From the NCBI GenBank assembly GCA_034008185.1, contig CM067082.1, positions 102,171,311 through 102,235,310 of the forward strand: DNA of 64,000 bases, in the 5' to 3' direction. This document shows positions 38,841 to 51,535 of this stretch, in pieces. The DNA comes from Gorsachius magnificus (Eukaryota > Chordata > Aves > Pelecaniformes > Ardeidae). Made by a program: the position numbers and the translations under genes. The notes beneath the pieces are model-generated. The model was given only the letters and a program-made list of their open reading frames with translations, made no database searches and was not told where the DNA came from. The stretch's first letter is position 1, and each line of letters starts with the position of its first letter.

Positions 38841-40204
38841 TGGGCTTGAGTCCTGTGTTTGCTTGGCCCTGGTCTCACGACACAGGTGCCGGCATCAGGC
38901 CCACACTGGGCATGTTCAAGCCGATGCAGGCATTTTCTGCAGTAGCAAATGTTTTCTTGACGTGCTGAAAAATGCAGCCTGTCATTTCAGCAGCCGTCTT
39001 CCTCAAGGGTTTGGCAGGAATCTCAAGGTGCTTGAGCAAGTCGGTTAGCTGAGGGTGTAGTGTTTTACTAGCCTTACCGCCACAGCCGAACTTAACAAAT
39101 GTAGTGATCCCCTAACTGAGTAAGGCTTATTTGAGAGACTACAGAGCCTAGAGAAAAGTTATCCTTACCTTCGGTGAGCTTTGGAGCAGCCTAGCCTCCT
39201 TCCGTCGTCTCAAGGTGTTGCACAGCACCTTTGAGCCAGCTGGCATCGCCTACCTTTCCATCAAGTCTTGCAGTGAATTGCTGCTCCCTGCTACATCTCA
39301 TCAGACTTCAAGGTTCAGCAGCAAGGACCATACCTGTCATTTCTCCCAGTTTCTTTCCCTTGATGCTGCAGCAGAGCCCTAGGCTGCTGACTTTCAGAGA
39401 ACAAGTGTAGGCCTCTTCTTTTTTCCTGTATGGGAGTGATTGTAATTTGAGAGAGATGATCCTATTCACTTTCTTTAAGAAGGCAAGAAAGATTCCTGAA
39501 GAAGAAATAAAAAGGCACACTTTACACAACAAAAAGTCAGCATAAATTGACACATTTTCCAGAAAAATCTCACAGTGCTAAAATGGATGAATTTGTAGCA
39601 TTTCAGGCAGGTGAATCTCCCATTTTGTTTTGAGGAGACCCTGTTAGCTATGCAGGAGCCAGGAGAGCATCCCAAGGAAGTAGTAGGCAGCAGAGAATTC
39701 AGAAAGCGGCAACAAAGTCAGCAAGGCGTGAGGAATGTGTTTAAGTGTATTTCCAGTGCCTTGGCATGTCCTTACAAGTTCTTGAAAAGTGAAATTTAAG
39801 CACAGAATCGGATATTTCTGCTGAATTGGAGCTGAGGGTTCCAAATACACAGGCAGCATCTGTCTGTCTTGACTCCTGTACACTTACGTCAGGGAGTCTC
39901 TACAAGGATGTAATTGCTGGATTGGTCCAGGAATTCACGGTTGCCTTTGGATGTCTAGAAGAAAACTGCCTGGCATACGCTGTGGTAGCTTGTGTCTCAG
40001 CCAGAATTTTCAAGAAGTTGCAAATGGTAATAATTTCCCTAGCACAATAGGAAGTTAGATTTTGTTCATGTGTTTTGGTGAGAGGAGTTCCCCTTTGCTA
40101 AGGGCACGAGTTTTGTTCCTCACACTTTAAATGAGAAACGTGAAAATGTCATTATAGTCAGAGCAGGTATCCTGTCTTTTACGCTAAGTTGCCCGATGGT
40201 TTTC

Positions 40205-40310
40205 TAGATAGGTAGAGCATCTCTCTCAAACAGCCAGGAGTCAGGTAGGTCCACATTCAGTTCCAGCCTGTGAGTTGTCTTACTCGTTCTTTACTCAGCT
40301 ACAGCATAAA
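40205..40310 (+). mobile_element. MIR / core-SINE type remnant, plus strand (tRNA-related head)
   Basis: GATAGGTAGAGCATCTCTC, CAGCCAGGAGTCAGGTAGG, TCCACATTCAGTTCCAGCC and TGAGTTGTCTTACTC follow the 5' part of tRNA-derived amniote SINEs ('ggttagagca..., gggagtcaggagacctgggttc, agtcccagctctg, tgtgacctt'). The decayed A and B box positions are recognisable, but this is not a functional tRNA gene. Right edge uncertain, perhaps to about 40370. Confidence 0.55.
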
Positions 40311-43189
40311 CAATAGCAGCAGAACATGCCTGTAATATTCTGTCGGTGCCTTTAATGAAATAGTTACTGGGTGGGATATGAAAAAGCAATGTGAAACTGG
40401 CTACAGCCCGAGTTACTGCTTTGCAAACTTCTGACTATGTATTTCCATATAAATACATGTCAACCGATTACATTTTTATGGAGTTTCAAGTGAATTCCAA
40501 CTGAAGCCCTGGACTCTGGGTGCTTTGGCTGGTCTCTCTTTGATCTAAGAGCCTTTCCATATAAATATTCAATCCTCTTCAACATGGAGTGGTTTTGGAC
40601 CCCCAAGCATGTAGAATTTACTGCCTACGTCTGCGCGGAGGGCTGACCCAAACACGGCAGAATTTGAATTCCCTCCGTAAAATTGACTCCACTAGTTCTG
40701 CACATTATTCTCCCTGTCTCCCATTTAGCGTGTTAGTCTGCTGACAGTAGAGTACACAGCACTTAGCAGCTGGTTTGTGGAACCATCAGTCAGGAAATTA
40801 TATGATAAATAGGAGGTAGCCAGGTTTAGTGGCACTTTATTCTGCTTCAGCAGTTTTAGCCTGACTTTGGAAAAGTCATCATGTGGTTTTTCTTAAGGGT
40901 TGCAACAGGAGATGGCTACAGTGTAGTAACTTATTACACATACACTTGAGTTATGATGTTCACCAGCTGTATTGCTCATGTGTAAATAATAAACTGTGAG
41001 ATGGATAATTATGCTGGGGTTTGATATGCAGCTCCGCTCCGGTTGGTGCAGGGCTGATGGAGACAGCTCCCTGTGCCGTGATGGAGTACGGCTGTTTCCC
41101 AGATGGAAACTGCAAACAAGATGCAACCAAGATATACAAAGGAGCTTAATGTGAGAGGACTCAAAAAGGTGTTCTTGGAGATTTATATCCCGTGTGTTAA
41201 ATACAACTTGTTGGTGCTCTGTGCTGCATAGGCCCCACAAAGGGGAATACCCTTTTATGGGTCATTTAATACTCATTTTCCATTTCTTGGAAGGGTAGGG
41301 GAAGATAGATGATCAAATTCAGGAGGCTTAAATGGTGTTTCTGCTTTGGGACTGCTTTTAATGGGTAGGTGCTCAGGCTGGGTGAGGGTGGGACAGTGAG
41401 GAGGCTCGGTGTCCTGAGTGGGATTGCTTGCCTTGGCCAGGTGGAGCTTCTCCTGTCTGACATGAACAAGGGTGACAAAATCTCTGTGGTCTCACATGTG
41501 CTCCCCAGACTCCCTCTTCAGAGATGCATAGAGCAGAGGAGGACTTGCCTGTGCATCTATGAGGGCGTGAGCGACTTCCTTCTTTGCTGAAAAAATGGTG
41601 GCAGTTTTTGTGGTAAAATGCCAGACATCTGCTTTAAAACCTCCTCCTTTTGGCTTACGCTGCCGTAGTCAAATACCAGTGAAGGAGGGAACAGGGCAGG
41701 CAGGGAGATGCACTAAAACATACTTCTCATGCCCCTTTTCCCCTTCTCTACCTTGGCCGCTGGTGAGGAGCGTGTTTTGGGAGATGGCAGCAAGCATCCT
41801 CCACTCGGGCGATGACTGTGTTCACGGGGTACCTGGTCATCTCTGACCCACCTTTACTCCTGCTGAAGCCCAGGAGTGCTCAGCATGGGGACTGAAGCTT
41901 GTAACAGATTTCATGCCAAGGTCCAGCTGGTGCAGCAGAACCGAAATTAAAGCTCCCAGCTCTCAGAAGTAAGCCACAATTATTTTTCATTTACGGTGCC
42001 TAAGCCCTGAGTCGGTAAATGGAAGAAATGTGCTGTGGCTGGTCACATGCTGGTGGTGTTTCACAAAATCCAGCCATGAAAATGGACAGGCCATGTCAGA
42101 TGTTTCCAGATTTTCCTGAAGTACTGGGAATATTTCCTCAGAATTTACGCGATTTCCCCTTCGTCCTCTCTGTTTACTCCTTTGGGGCCATGAGGTTTGT
42201 TCCTCTAGTTCTTTCTCCCGCTTCAAAACATAATAATAAACCAACCCAACTTTTGACAAACACCAAGGGGAAAAATCCTTTTTTGTTTTTTAACCATCTC
42301 TAGTTGGTGTGAGTGAACTGCTTTCACAGAAAACATAGTCTAAGAGGAGGATGACTTTTTGCTAAATAGGAAATAGAAGATAACCTTCAAGAGTCAGCAG
42401 GCAAAACAAAATAGGCTCAGTTTTACTGCTGGTGCATAATTAAAGTTTGCTTGCTTTCTAGAAGCTTTGGTTTGTTTCGTGCTGCTGGAGATGCTCAGCA
42501 TCTTACTTGAATTTTGAGCATTTGGGAGGCAGCAGTGAGCAGCACGGTTGGCAATAAACTCCTTTAGACACACAAATTGCACCGGTATGCCAGTGCAGAG
42601 AGCTGTGGTCCCTCTGCACTGTGTGCCCTCCAAAGCTGGGAGGCAATCCTGCTGCAGAAGCGGTGGGGAGCTGCAGGGTGCGCTTGTGCTTGGCCCTGCA
42701 GGGCAGTGCCCATGGGGCCGATAGGGGCGCATTCCCCGTTTTGTCAGCCTTGACCCTGAGGCTCTCCCAAAACAGTGGGGAACAGGAGCCCTGGCAGCTC
42801 AAAAACCCCCAGTCCTGCAAAAGCCTTGGAGGAGGTGGGGCAGGGGAGCTTACTGCAGCCGTGGGTCCCCAGGTCTCCAGCTGTGGGAACAAAGAAAGCA
42901 CCCTTCCTTTTTAAGAGCAGTATATGAAATGAGTCCGCCTGTCCTCAGGCACATTCCTCCGGATGCAGCCATTGGTGTGATGCAGTTAAGCATCTCCAGT
43001 ACGGCCTTTCCCAATTGCATTTCCCTTTTAACTCTGTTGTCTGATTTACTCCAGATAGTCATTTCTCAGCATGCTGCTTCAGTTTTCCTTTCCGTTGTAG
43101 GATTGTGTGAGGATATGCTTTTTTTATTGCATTGTATTATCTGCTTAGGCTTTTTGTCCTGGGATGATTTTTTTTTTTCTTGTTTTAAT
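40311..43189. other. Intron 3 block approaching exon 4
   Basis: Unique sequence, GC-richer at 41.3-41.9 and 42.5-42.9 kb. Frames up to 132 codons (42503-42901 minus) are low-complexity Pro/Ser-rich and unrecognised. Confidence 0.6.
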
Positions 43190-43647
<458 letters not shown>

Positions 43648-44769
43648 ATTCAGTATTTCCCCTCGCTTCAGCTGCCTGGAAGAACGGGCAAGTATATGAA
43701 CCTTTAAAGCCATGCACCTGCAGCGCTTTGCCAGTCTTGCAAGATTTACTTTTGGAAATCATTGAGGTTATCTGTTCGTGAAGCAAAAACCAGGCTGGTG
43801 CCTAAGGAATTCCTGTTATAATAGGTGGCTGGCAAGTGTAACCTATATGTTTTGCTGACATTTATTCTGTGTGCTGTTGTTCTATAAATACTAAATTAAA
43901 AAGTGCTGAACCTTGTGAAATACAGCCAGACAAAACATGTATTTTGTCTGTATTAGGCTTGGGATTCTTCATAGCTAAAATTTCCTCTCATGCCAAAGGT
44001 TTGGCTTTTTTTTCTCCAGTGACTGCTATGAAGCATAATGAAATTTTTGGTAAATTTTCATAGTCCCTGTTGTGTGCACGCACAGGCAATCAGTTGATTG
44101 ATGGGAATGTCACCCAAACAAAATGGCAAATGTGATAGAGCACATGGTTTACACAAAGATAAAAGAAATGAATACCAGTGATAACGTGCATTAGAGAAGG
44201 GTGCTAGTGGTGAAATCCTGTAGAAATAAATATTATCTTATTCTATATAGGGAGACAGATATCAGCATTGCAGAATAAAACAGTTGCTGTGTCCAGAAAA
44301 CCGCTATATACCATTAAAAATGGAGCCGAAAAGCAGGGCTTGGTACTTTGCTAAAAGGCTTCATATATACATTTAATCATATCTACTAATCACCTCTCAT
44401 ACTGAGAAAATACAAGAAGAAAAGCACAAGTAATACTTTGAAGAATAATGCTAGTTGTTTAGATGGCAGATTGCTTTGCTATGGCTATTAGTTACAGCTG
44501 TGTAATTACATATATGCAGAAGAAAAATGAAGTTGTTTTAAAACAAGTCCTCCTCTGTGAGCAGAATTAATTGATATTAACAATCCTAACTACATGCCCA
44601 AGTACACACACAATATTTTACTAGGAGTTTTTTTGGGTCAGTCTTCTATTACTGAATTGTAATTTCAGAGCAAATTTGCCTGGAGGTAAGTAATAAATCT
44701 GTGTTGCAGTCTTCTTGGGCATTAGAGGAAAAGTGGGTATTTATAGAAAGAGTACAGAAACTTGTGATT

Positions 44770-44960
44770 TATTCCTCAGGGTTCCTCTGATGCATCACTA
44801 TTTACACCACAGTCAACCACATCATAAAATATACTCAAATACACGCTTAAATTTGCTGCTAAAAACCATTTTAAGCTGAAGGTGGCAGGCTCAGCCAGAG
44901 TCGTTACATGGTGATCCGAGATATTGCAGTGCAGTGAATATTCTGCCTGGATGTTTTTGG
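44770..44960. promoter_or_regulatory. Candidate conserved element within intron 4
   Basis: Contains AATACACGCTTAAATTTGC, CATTTTAAGCTGAAGG, GAGTCGTTACATGG, GATCCGAGATATTGCAG and GTGCAGTGAATATTC. It overlaps the end of a 149-codon minus-strand frame (44776-45225) that resembles no known protein. Confidence 0.25.
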
Positions 44961-45509
44961 GAGGTGGGGGGGACAATCCTGCTCCTTCTGAAGCAAGTGG
45001 GGAATTTACCTTTGTCTCCAGTGTGAGGCAGGTGGGGTAGGGAGCCCAAGGAAGTATTTTAATTTGCATCTGCAGAGGACAGTCATCCAAAACCTGGGTA
45101 CCGCCTGTGAGCCTTTGCAAAGCCCACGCTGTGACACCCTGCGCTTGTGAGCAGGGCTTTTGGATGGGTAGTCCATCGTTCTCCACTTTGGATGACAGTG
45201 GGAAATCGGGACTAGAAGCCCACACTGCTAAAAGTGCCAGGATTTTTGTAAGAGCCCCAAAAGATGTTGAAAATGCCTGCTTCGTGCCTTGTTTGGTGTT
45301 CCATGGAAGTCCCCTCTGATGCCAAAATCAATGTCCCTTCTGCAGAAAGGTGCTGCACGCCCCTGCTCCCCACCATACCCCGCAGTGCAGCGCTGATTCA
45401 GCTGGGCCCTGCAGAGGCTTGTTAGAGATGAGGAGATCTTGGCATGATCTGATATGACCGCAGGCAGCTGCTTTAGAAACACACTCCGGTATCAGCCCAA
45501 GCTTTAAAC

Positions 45510-45715
45510 GGAACATTTCCTTGATAGCGGCCGTTTATTTTTCCATTAACTTCTGTCAATTCTTCCGCTCATTTGGTTCGTGTTGCCATTGGAATGATGA
45601 GCTGTAGTGGACCCTTGGAGCCATTGTGGTTGGTGCAATTAGATGTAAATACGCAATTAAGCAACTTAAAAAAAAAAATAAATAAATCCATCAGACTCCA
45701 AAAGCTGCTTTGTAG
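45510..45715. promoter_or_regulatory. Candidate conserved intronic enhancer
   Basis: TTGATAGCGGCCGTTTATTT, TCCATTAACTTCTGTCAATT, SOX-like CCATTGT (45621-45627), GCAATTAGATGTAAATACGC and CAATTAAGC are packed in about 200 bp, with four retained CpGs. It ends in an A-rich tract with AATAAATAAATCC. Texture of a developmental enhancer, not verified. Confidence 0.42.
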
Positions 45716-46279
45716 ACGTTAAGGTTTGTCATACTTTTGCAGTTTTCAGGAATATGTTTTAATTTGAGTATGAGATAGACACCCAGCAGTCTTCTTGCAA
45801 GTTTTACAGAGCCTGGTGTGAGTATCACTTAGGGGTGTTAGATTTGGGATCTATTGGAGCTGTTACTTGAACTGCTGTCCTAACACCCATTAAAAAAAAA
45901 AAGAACTGGGTCTGAGAAATTTTTTGAGAATTCTGAGGGAAAATGGCAAGAACACCAGTCAGGATACAAATGTTTACCCACAGCTTCATCAATGACTTCA
46001 TTGTATGAGTGGTTTTCACCTCAGCTTCATAATATTCTCAAATGTGTGTGCGGGGGAAATATAAATTTTAAAAAAGGGCAAAAAATTGGCATCATTCCAG
46101 TTATCCAAGCTCATAGAAATGTGTTCCAGAACCTGTCAAGCCTTAGTGGAATTAGTTTAGGTATAATATAAGTGCAGAAAAAACGTGGAGAGGGCCTTGT
46201 CTGCATGATACCTACGCGTGCACATCATTTTGAACAATGGCCGAGTGAAAAAGAAAACAGAAAGGAGGAATGTTTAAGG

Positions 46280-46830
46280 TGTTACAGGGCTCTTACGTAC
46301 TTTCAGCTCTAAAGATGTATATGTATTTATATGTATAATTCTTGTAGCTTAATTGCTGATGGGTAGAACTGTCGTATCCCAAATTTCAGCCTGGAGCCAA
46401 ATTTTGTAACTGAGTTATAAACCCCTAAAATAAGGGTTTATGTTTATGACGGAATTGCTGACAGATGCTTATGTATAGTAGGACTAGCAGGCATTGCTGT
46501 AATTATGCTATCGTATCCTATCATTAAAGATTTCAATTGGAAGAGGTTTATAAATTGCTCTTCTTCTTAGATAAACCACCCTGCATTAAGGCATCAACGA
46601 TATGGTGCAGAATTAAATTAAAATCTCATAAAATGAAATATGTTCTGTATTAGCTGTTTGACACTTAATTTGCCTCTGAATGAGTAGAGGAAATCACAAA
46701 TTAACCTGCCTTTGTTTTTCCAGCCATGGCTTATTAGGTGTTAGAACAACTGCAATTACAGCCCAATAATAACCCCCAACCCTTATGAATATGTACTGAA
46801 ATGTGTCACTTTGTGTTACCAAAACCTGTT
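46280..46830. promoter_or_regulatory. Candidate conserved intronic enhancer
   Basis: A long unique AT-rich block with many homeodomain-type words: TGTAATTATGCTATCG, ATCATTAAAGATTTCAATTG, TTATAAATTGCTC, AGAATTAAATTAAAATC, CACTTAATTTGC, CACAAATTAACC, GCAATTACAGCCCAATAAT. AACCACCCT at 46574-46582 is a 7-of-9 match to the GLI consensus GACCACCCA, which would allow feedback by GLI factors. This is among the strongest candidates in the window. Conservation was not measured. Confidence 0.45.
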
Positions 46831-46968
46831 TGTTAGGACTGTGTAGTTATCCTGGAATTTGTACAGTACATTTTTGGTTTATACTTCAGGGAAGATGTAT
46901 GAAACTTAAGTTGTTCTTTAGCGGCAACGTAGGAACAGTATAATTGGAGCTGGAGCTTTTGGTTTTGG

Positions 46969-46994
46969 TTTTTTTTTTTTTTTTTTTTTTTTTT
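46969..46994. repeat. 26-base poly-T run
   Basis: An uninterrupted T run preceded by TTTTGGTTTTGG. No polyadenylation signal in reverse orientation and no retrocopy body is apparent on its right, so it looks like a simple repeat. Confidence 0.85.
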
Positions 46995-46999
46995 CTCCA

Positions 47000-49202
47000 A
47001 ATTCAAGGCATAAATCTTAGTTTTAAGTGTTCCAGTAAACTGTAATTCAGTTTTGCTATTTTTTGTTGAACTAGCAAGTTAAATTACTTGTTAAACGCCA
47101 TATGATTAAAACATATCAAAAGAAGCATGGCTTTAGTAATCCCAGTTCTTGCTTTGTTCTTTGTTGTTGTTTTTGTTTAGCTCTTTCTTAATTTTCCAAA
47201 TTTATTTCTAAAGTGAGGTACTAAATGAGAAACTGAAGCTAAACTATGTTTTGGTCCTTGACATTTGCTAGGCCATCCAATAGAGTTGTGATGCCTTCTC
47301 TGGTCAGTGTGCAGTGATTCAAAATCATGCTTCTGCTGAGGGTATTTATTTGGACATAAATTAATACTTTGAGCATGCTATTTTATTTTACTCTTCGAGA
47401 ACCAAGTAATAAATTTTTACTATCGGCTAACTCTTCCATTCGTCTGATGTCTTTGTTGATGTTGGCTTTGTGGAATGAGAGTTCTTAGCAGTGAGCAGAG
47501 GAAGAATAAGGGTGTCTTGACTGTTTTTATGACAGTGCAAGTGTAAATAACTTTATAGCCCCAGAACTTTTAAAATCTGACTTAGCCAGAATGAGAGTTT
47601 TTATTTATTAATTTTTTTTAAAAAAAGCTCCTAAGGCAGAGGCAAACTTCTACTGACAGATTTAACTGCAGCAATTTAGGGAGTTACGGTTCTTGGTCGT
47701 TCGTTTGTTCTGACACCTTTTGTGTTAACAGGTTGCTCCCAAACCTCCTTCATTACAAAGTTGGGTTGGACAGCCTTTGAAGATGACCTCGCCTGGTATT
47801 TCCAGGTGCTGTTAAGGTAGCTGAGGAGGAAGCACGCTCTTGCAGAGGTGGGGCAGGGGACAGCTGCCAGGTGGTAATATCAGGAATTGGCTCCAGGGTG
47901 GTGGCCTGTGTACATCTCAGAGTGGTTAATGGACACGTCCTAGGAGGCTAGTAGAAAGTTAAAAGTTTCAGGGCTGAACATCCTACAAGTTACACCGTGC
48001 GTGCTTCCAAAACATCCATCCATTTAGTCTCCATCTCTGTTTCTCTTGCCATCCTGTTTTACATTAGCCCTGGACTCTGAGTAAGGGAGCATGAGCAGGT
48101 GAGTCTAAGGGAAGGTGCTCTGGTGATACCCATATGCTTATGGCCAGGGGGGGCTGCCCTGGCAAGGAGGAAGCTGCAAGGTAAAGCTTGTCTTGTAGCT
48201 TCCTAGGGTCAATGATAATCCAAGCTCCTTTTTTTCCTAACTGCTGATTGAGGCTAGCAGCACCCAAGTTTGGCAGTCTTATGCCCTGAAATGGTGGACG
48301 TGCAGATGAGCATGCATGTGCCTAACATGAATGCCTTGAACAGATATTTTGAACTGTGTGAATGCAACGGTACTAAAGCAAAGCATGTGTTTTGCTTGCA
48401 GTTGGCTTCAAGTTGATAAAAAGAGAGTCCGATTCTTGCATATGTTATTTCACATCTAATTTATACAGACATCAGTTACACAAGGGTAGAAAGGAATGTC
48501 AGGCCCAAACACTCAGCTTCCATCAGCCTCTGATTTTGGACCATGCAGTACAATGGGGGATGTCCAAATGCAAGAAGATTAAAGTGTTGGCTCTGCAAAA
48601 TATTCTTGATTATATGAGAGAAAATGCTTGCCATACATTTGGTAGGATGTTTAGGTTTTCCCAGCCCCATCACTGGCATTTTGTTTTTTCCTTTGCACTT
48701 TCATTCCTAAGCTCTTATTTCTTTTAAAAATCGTAGCGTTTAAACCTCTTAAATCTCTTACCTGCTGCTTTACCTCAGTGTACCTCTTGGCAAGGAGTCC
48801 ATCAGCTTGTCAGAGCATTCACTGATCCTTTCACAGTGGGAAGGAGAGCCCCACCCAGTGTGAAAAACATCACTCGTTGAATTGGCTTTAATTATTTTAA
48901 GACTTGGAACAGGTTTTATGGTTTAGCCAGGAGCCATCGAAGAAGAAAGGTTGGGAAGCTCTTGGGACATGAAAAGGTGACTGTGGTTACAGCTTTCCAG
49001 AATCATCCATTGAAGTATTTTCTGCAAGCAGGGAGAAATCTTGTATTAAATGGGAAGCACCCCAAGAAACCTGTCCCTCGAAATGGAGAAGTGCAGCATC
49101 AAGAATAAGCATCTGCTAATAGCTGGAGGGTTTCTATAGTGAGCCTCTGAGAAGGAAGCAGCATGGTCTGGTGACTCTTTAAGGCTATTCAGAGTTTGCT
49201 GT
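47000..49202. other. Intron 4 block: unique sequence
   Basis: AT-rich, with one GC-richer patch at 47.8-48.2 kb. Nothing assignable. Confidence 0.6.
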
Positions 49203-49281
49203 ATCATAGAATCATTTAGGTTGGAAAAGACCTTGAAGATCATTTAGTCCAACCATAAATATGCCATGGATAGGCACGTTG
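49203..49281 (-). mobile_element. CR1 LINE 3' end, truncated
   Basis: ATCATAGAATCATTTAGG, TTGGAAAAGACCTTGAAG and TTTAGTCCAACCAT are the antisense avian CR1 3' end. The following ATGCCATGGATAGGCAC probably still belongs to it (compare 'ctgccatgggcagggac'). About 80 bases remain. Same orientation as the other three CR1 pieces. Confidence 0.87.
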
Positions 49282-49746
49282 TAGGCTCTGCAAGCAATAC
49301 ATACGCCTCTTTCTTAGTTACAGAGCACTGCAGCAATGTTAATTCAAGAACTAAAATAGCAGGGCCAGATGCCTGCACATAAACTTGAGCAGATAATATT
49401 CATTCAGTGCCAGGCCTTTTACAAAGCAGGGAAGAGGAAGCCCGAGTCTAGACCAGAACTGTGATCTCTCACTCTGTATATAGTGTTGCATCATGTAAAA
49501 TAGTGAATTAGTGTTTTGTTTAGCTGTTGGTGCTTGTTTAGTAATATTTACCTTAAGACTTGCAGATCATAAATTCTCCTTTGCAAGCACACTTGCAGAG
49601 TAGCTTCAGAAACAGTCCGCGTTTTCAAAAACTGTCTGAAACTGGGAAAAGTTTGGAAAGCAAATTATTGGTGGCGTGTATCAAATTGCAGGAAAAAAGG
49701 ATATGTGATTCTTTTAAATTTTTGATTCTGAGACACTCGAAAAAAA

Positions 49747-49784
49747 GTAGGTAAAAATGTAGGTAAAAATACCTAAGTATTTTT
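49747..49784. repeat. 12-bp tandem duplication plus short inverted repeat
   Basis: GTAGGTAAAAAT occurs twice in tandem (49747-49758, 49759-49770). AAAAATAC and GTATTTTT then form 8-bp inverted arms around CTAA. Confidence 0.85.
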
Positions 49785-49879
49785 GCATGTAGCTGGTTTC
49801 CGTAAGTTTAGTTACATTGATTTGTTTAGGTAAGCTATAGTCAAAAGGTTCTGCACACTCAATTCAACTTTTACATTTC

Positions 49880-50290
49880 TCACATATTTATTCTCTTCCT
49901 ACTAGGACGCGTATCTTATTTAAAAGTTCATTTCTGCTGGCAAATAAATTCTAGATCAAATAAGGATTCACTGCTAAAAATCATCCCTGTTTTTAGCAAG
50001 CACATTTACATGAAAGTTAGCACAATTGCCTCTAAGCGCACCAGATTACATTTGGTTCACATCATTCATCTGTTTCTGTGGCGGATAATGCTTTGTGACA
50101 TAATCATTTTCTCTGGAGTAGCTAATTGTAATGCCAAGGAACTACAGATTTATAAAGGAGAAACAATAGCAGCAGATAAACATTGCGTTAACAGAGGCTC
50201 TTTGTTCTTCCCATACCGCCAGCTTGATTTTGGGATGGTTGGAGGAGTTATAGCAATTGAAATGAGAGGAAAATTTTGGTGAGGTTTTTA
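49880..50290. promoter_or_regulatory. Candidate conserved intronic enhancer
   Basis: AGTTAGCACAATTGCC, TCTAAGCGCACCAGATTAC, CATCATTCATCTGTTTC, GTGGCGGATAATGC, GACATAATCATTTTC, TAGCTAATTGTAATGCC, AACAATAGC and CATTGCGTTAACAGAGG form a repeat-free run. A 90-codon + frame (50010-50282) and an 82-codon minus frame cross it, which is consistent with low stop density and not with a known protein. Confidence 0.4.
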
Positions 50291-51020
50291 ATGTAGAAGG
50301 AAAAGTGTGTAAAAAGCAATGGTTTGTTTTGTTAAAAATCCTTCGGTAGAAACTTCCCCCAAATCTTCCGTTCATTCTTTTTCCTGTCAAGAAAAGCGCT
50401 CAAGAGGCAGCAGCCCCCAGCCGTAACATGAAAGGTGCACTTTGGCCAGCGGGCTGCCGGCGGGCCACCTCTCATGGTACAGTCACTCCAGAGCAGCCAC
50501 AGCTTGCAGGGCAACTTCCCGGGGCGATGTGGAGGGGAAGAAAACAAGGGGAAAGCCCTCAGCGGTCCTCAGGAACGCTCTGCTGCTGGTCTAAAGGGAA
50601 TTGGTTGCTGGAGCCCCACCTGAGAGGCACAGGTTGGTCTGGTGGGGCCCAAATCCAGTGAAAGGGATTCTTGGCGAGGTTTGTATGGATTACGTTGTTG
50701 CAGAGAAACAGCTCCTAGGTTTATCAGCAGTAAGGTATCTATCAGCACTGGACAGAATTACCACTTAGCTGATTTACCCCGTCTGGGCAGTTAACGGTGC
50801 TCAGACAAATTCTCGGCTGCCAGTGAGAAGTGGTTCCCTAGGGCGGGCTTTCAAACCAGGGTGAATTAAGAGATGATGGAAGCGAAATGAATGGCCAGCA
50901 AAGTCATGCCTCGGGACACTGTGTTGTATGTAACATTTTTCTGTAGACTGAGGAATAACTAGGCATGACTTTGAGCTTTTGGGGTGCTCCCTGTGTGCAG
51001 ATGTGCATGCAAGCGTGCTT

Positions 51021-51066
51021 ATTTGTGTGCGTGCATATTTGTGTGCGTGCATGTGCGCGTGTGCAT
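51021..51066. repeat. Alternating purine-pyrimidine tract with 16-bp tandem unit
   Basis: ATTTGTGTGCGTGCAT occurs twice in tandem (51021-51036, 51037-51052), followed by GTGCGCGTGTGCAT. Alternating GC/GT steps are typical of Z-DNA-prone sequence. Confidence 0.85.
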
Positions 51067-51239
51067 CCTCTTTACATATCTTTGCTTGCATTTATCATAG
51101 GTTGAGTAATTCTAGAGCTTTACAGTTGGAGCTAATGGAAGGATCTACTGAGAGTCTGAGAAAGATGGAAAATTAGAGGGGAAAGGTGAACAAAACAAGT
51201 AGGAAAAATATTCATGGGCAAAAACATTGAGAACATGTG

Positions 51240-51535
51240 GATCATTATCTTAATTTAACATTTAACCAAAAATACATAGAATAGCTGCAATGCTGGAGTT
51301 CTGCTGCTCGAAATTTCTATTATCTCATTCTGTTATCAGCTGCAAAGAATGCGAGCTCTAAATATAGTGCACATTCAGAGGCTCTGAGCCTGTGGTTTCT
51401 TGGACAAAATTCCTGTGTTCTTTGTGCTGTAGTCAGCAGTATTAGTCGAGTGAGCAGATATTGACTGTGGTATTCACGTGCAGTGAACCAGAAGCAAGCC
51501 AACTCTATAGAGGCTGCTGTCAAACTTGTTGCAGT
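51240..51535. promoter_or_regulatory. Candidate conserved element
   Basis: AGAATAGCTGCAATGC, CTGCTCGAAATTTC, TGTTATCAGCTGC (CAGCTG E-box), GAATGCGAGCTC, TAAATATAGTGC and TATTAGTCGAGTGAGC lie in unique sequence beyond the simple-repeat tract at 51.0 kb. Inference only. Confidence 0.3.

Larger units (their letters stand above)
36551..40204. other. Intron 3 block: mostly unique sequence
   Basis: Holds the CA-rich repeat at 38024 and the weak candidate element at 38540-38840. A 74-codon + frame at 39826-40050 has a plausible composition but no splice or family support. Confidence 0.6.

Noticed and set aside
40205..40310. Possible tRNA gene
   Set aside because: The box A/B-like words belong to a decayed SINE head; no cloverleaf or anticodon arm could be drawn.
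44776..45225. 149-codon frame on the minus strand
   Set aside because: No family resemblance, no splice or promoter context, internal Pro run from a simple C/G-rich tract.
46969..46994. Poly-T run as the reversed tail of a retrocopy
   Set aside because: No TTTATT-type reversed polyadenylation signal close on the right side, no recognisable retrocopy body and no flanking duplication.
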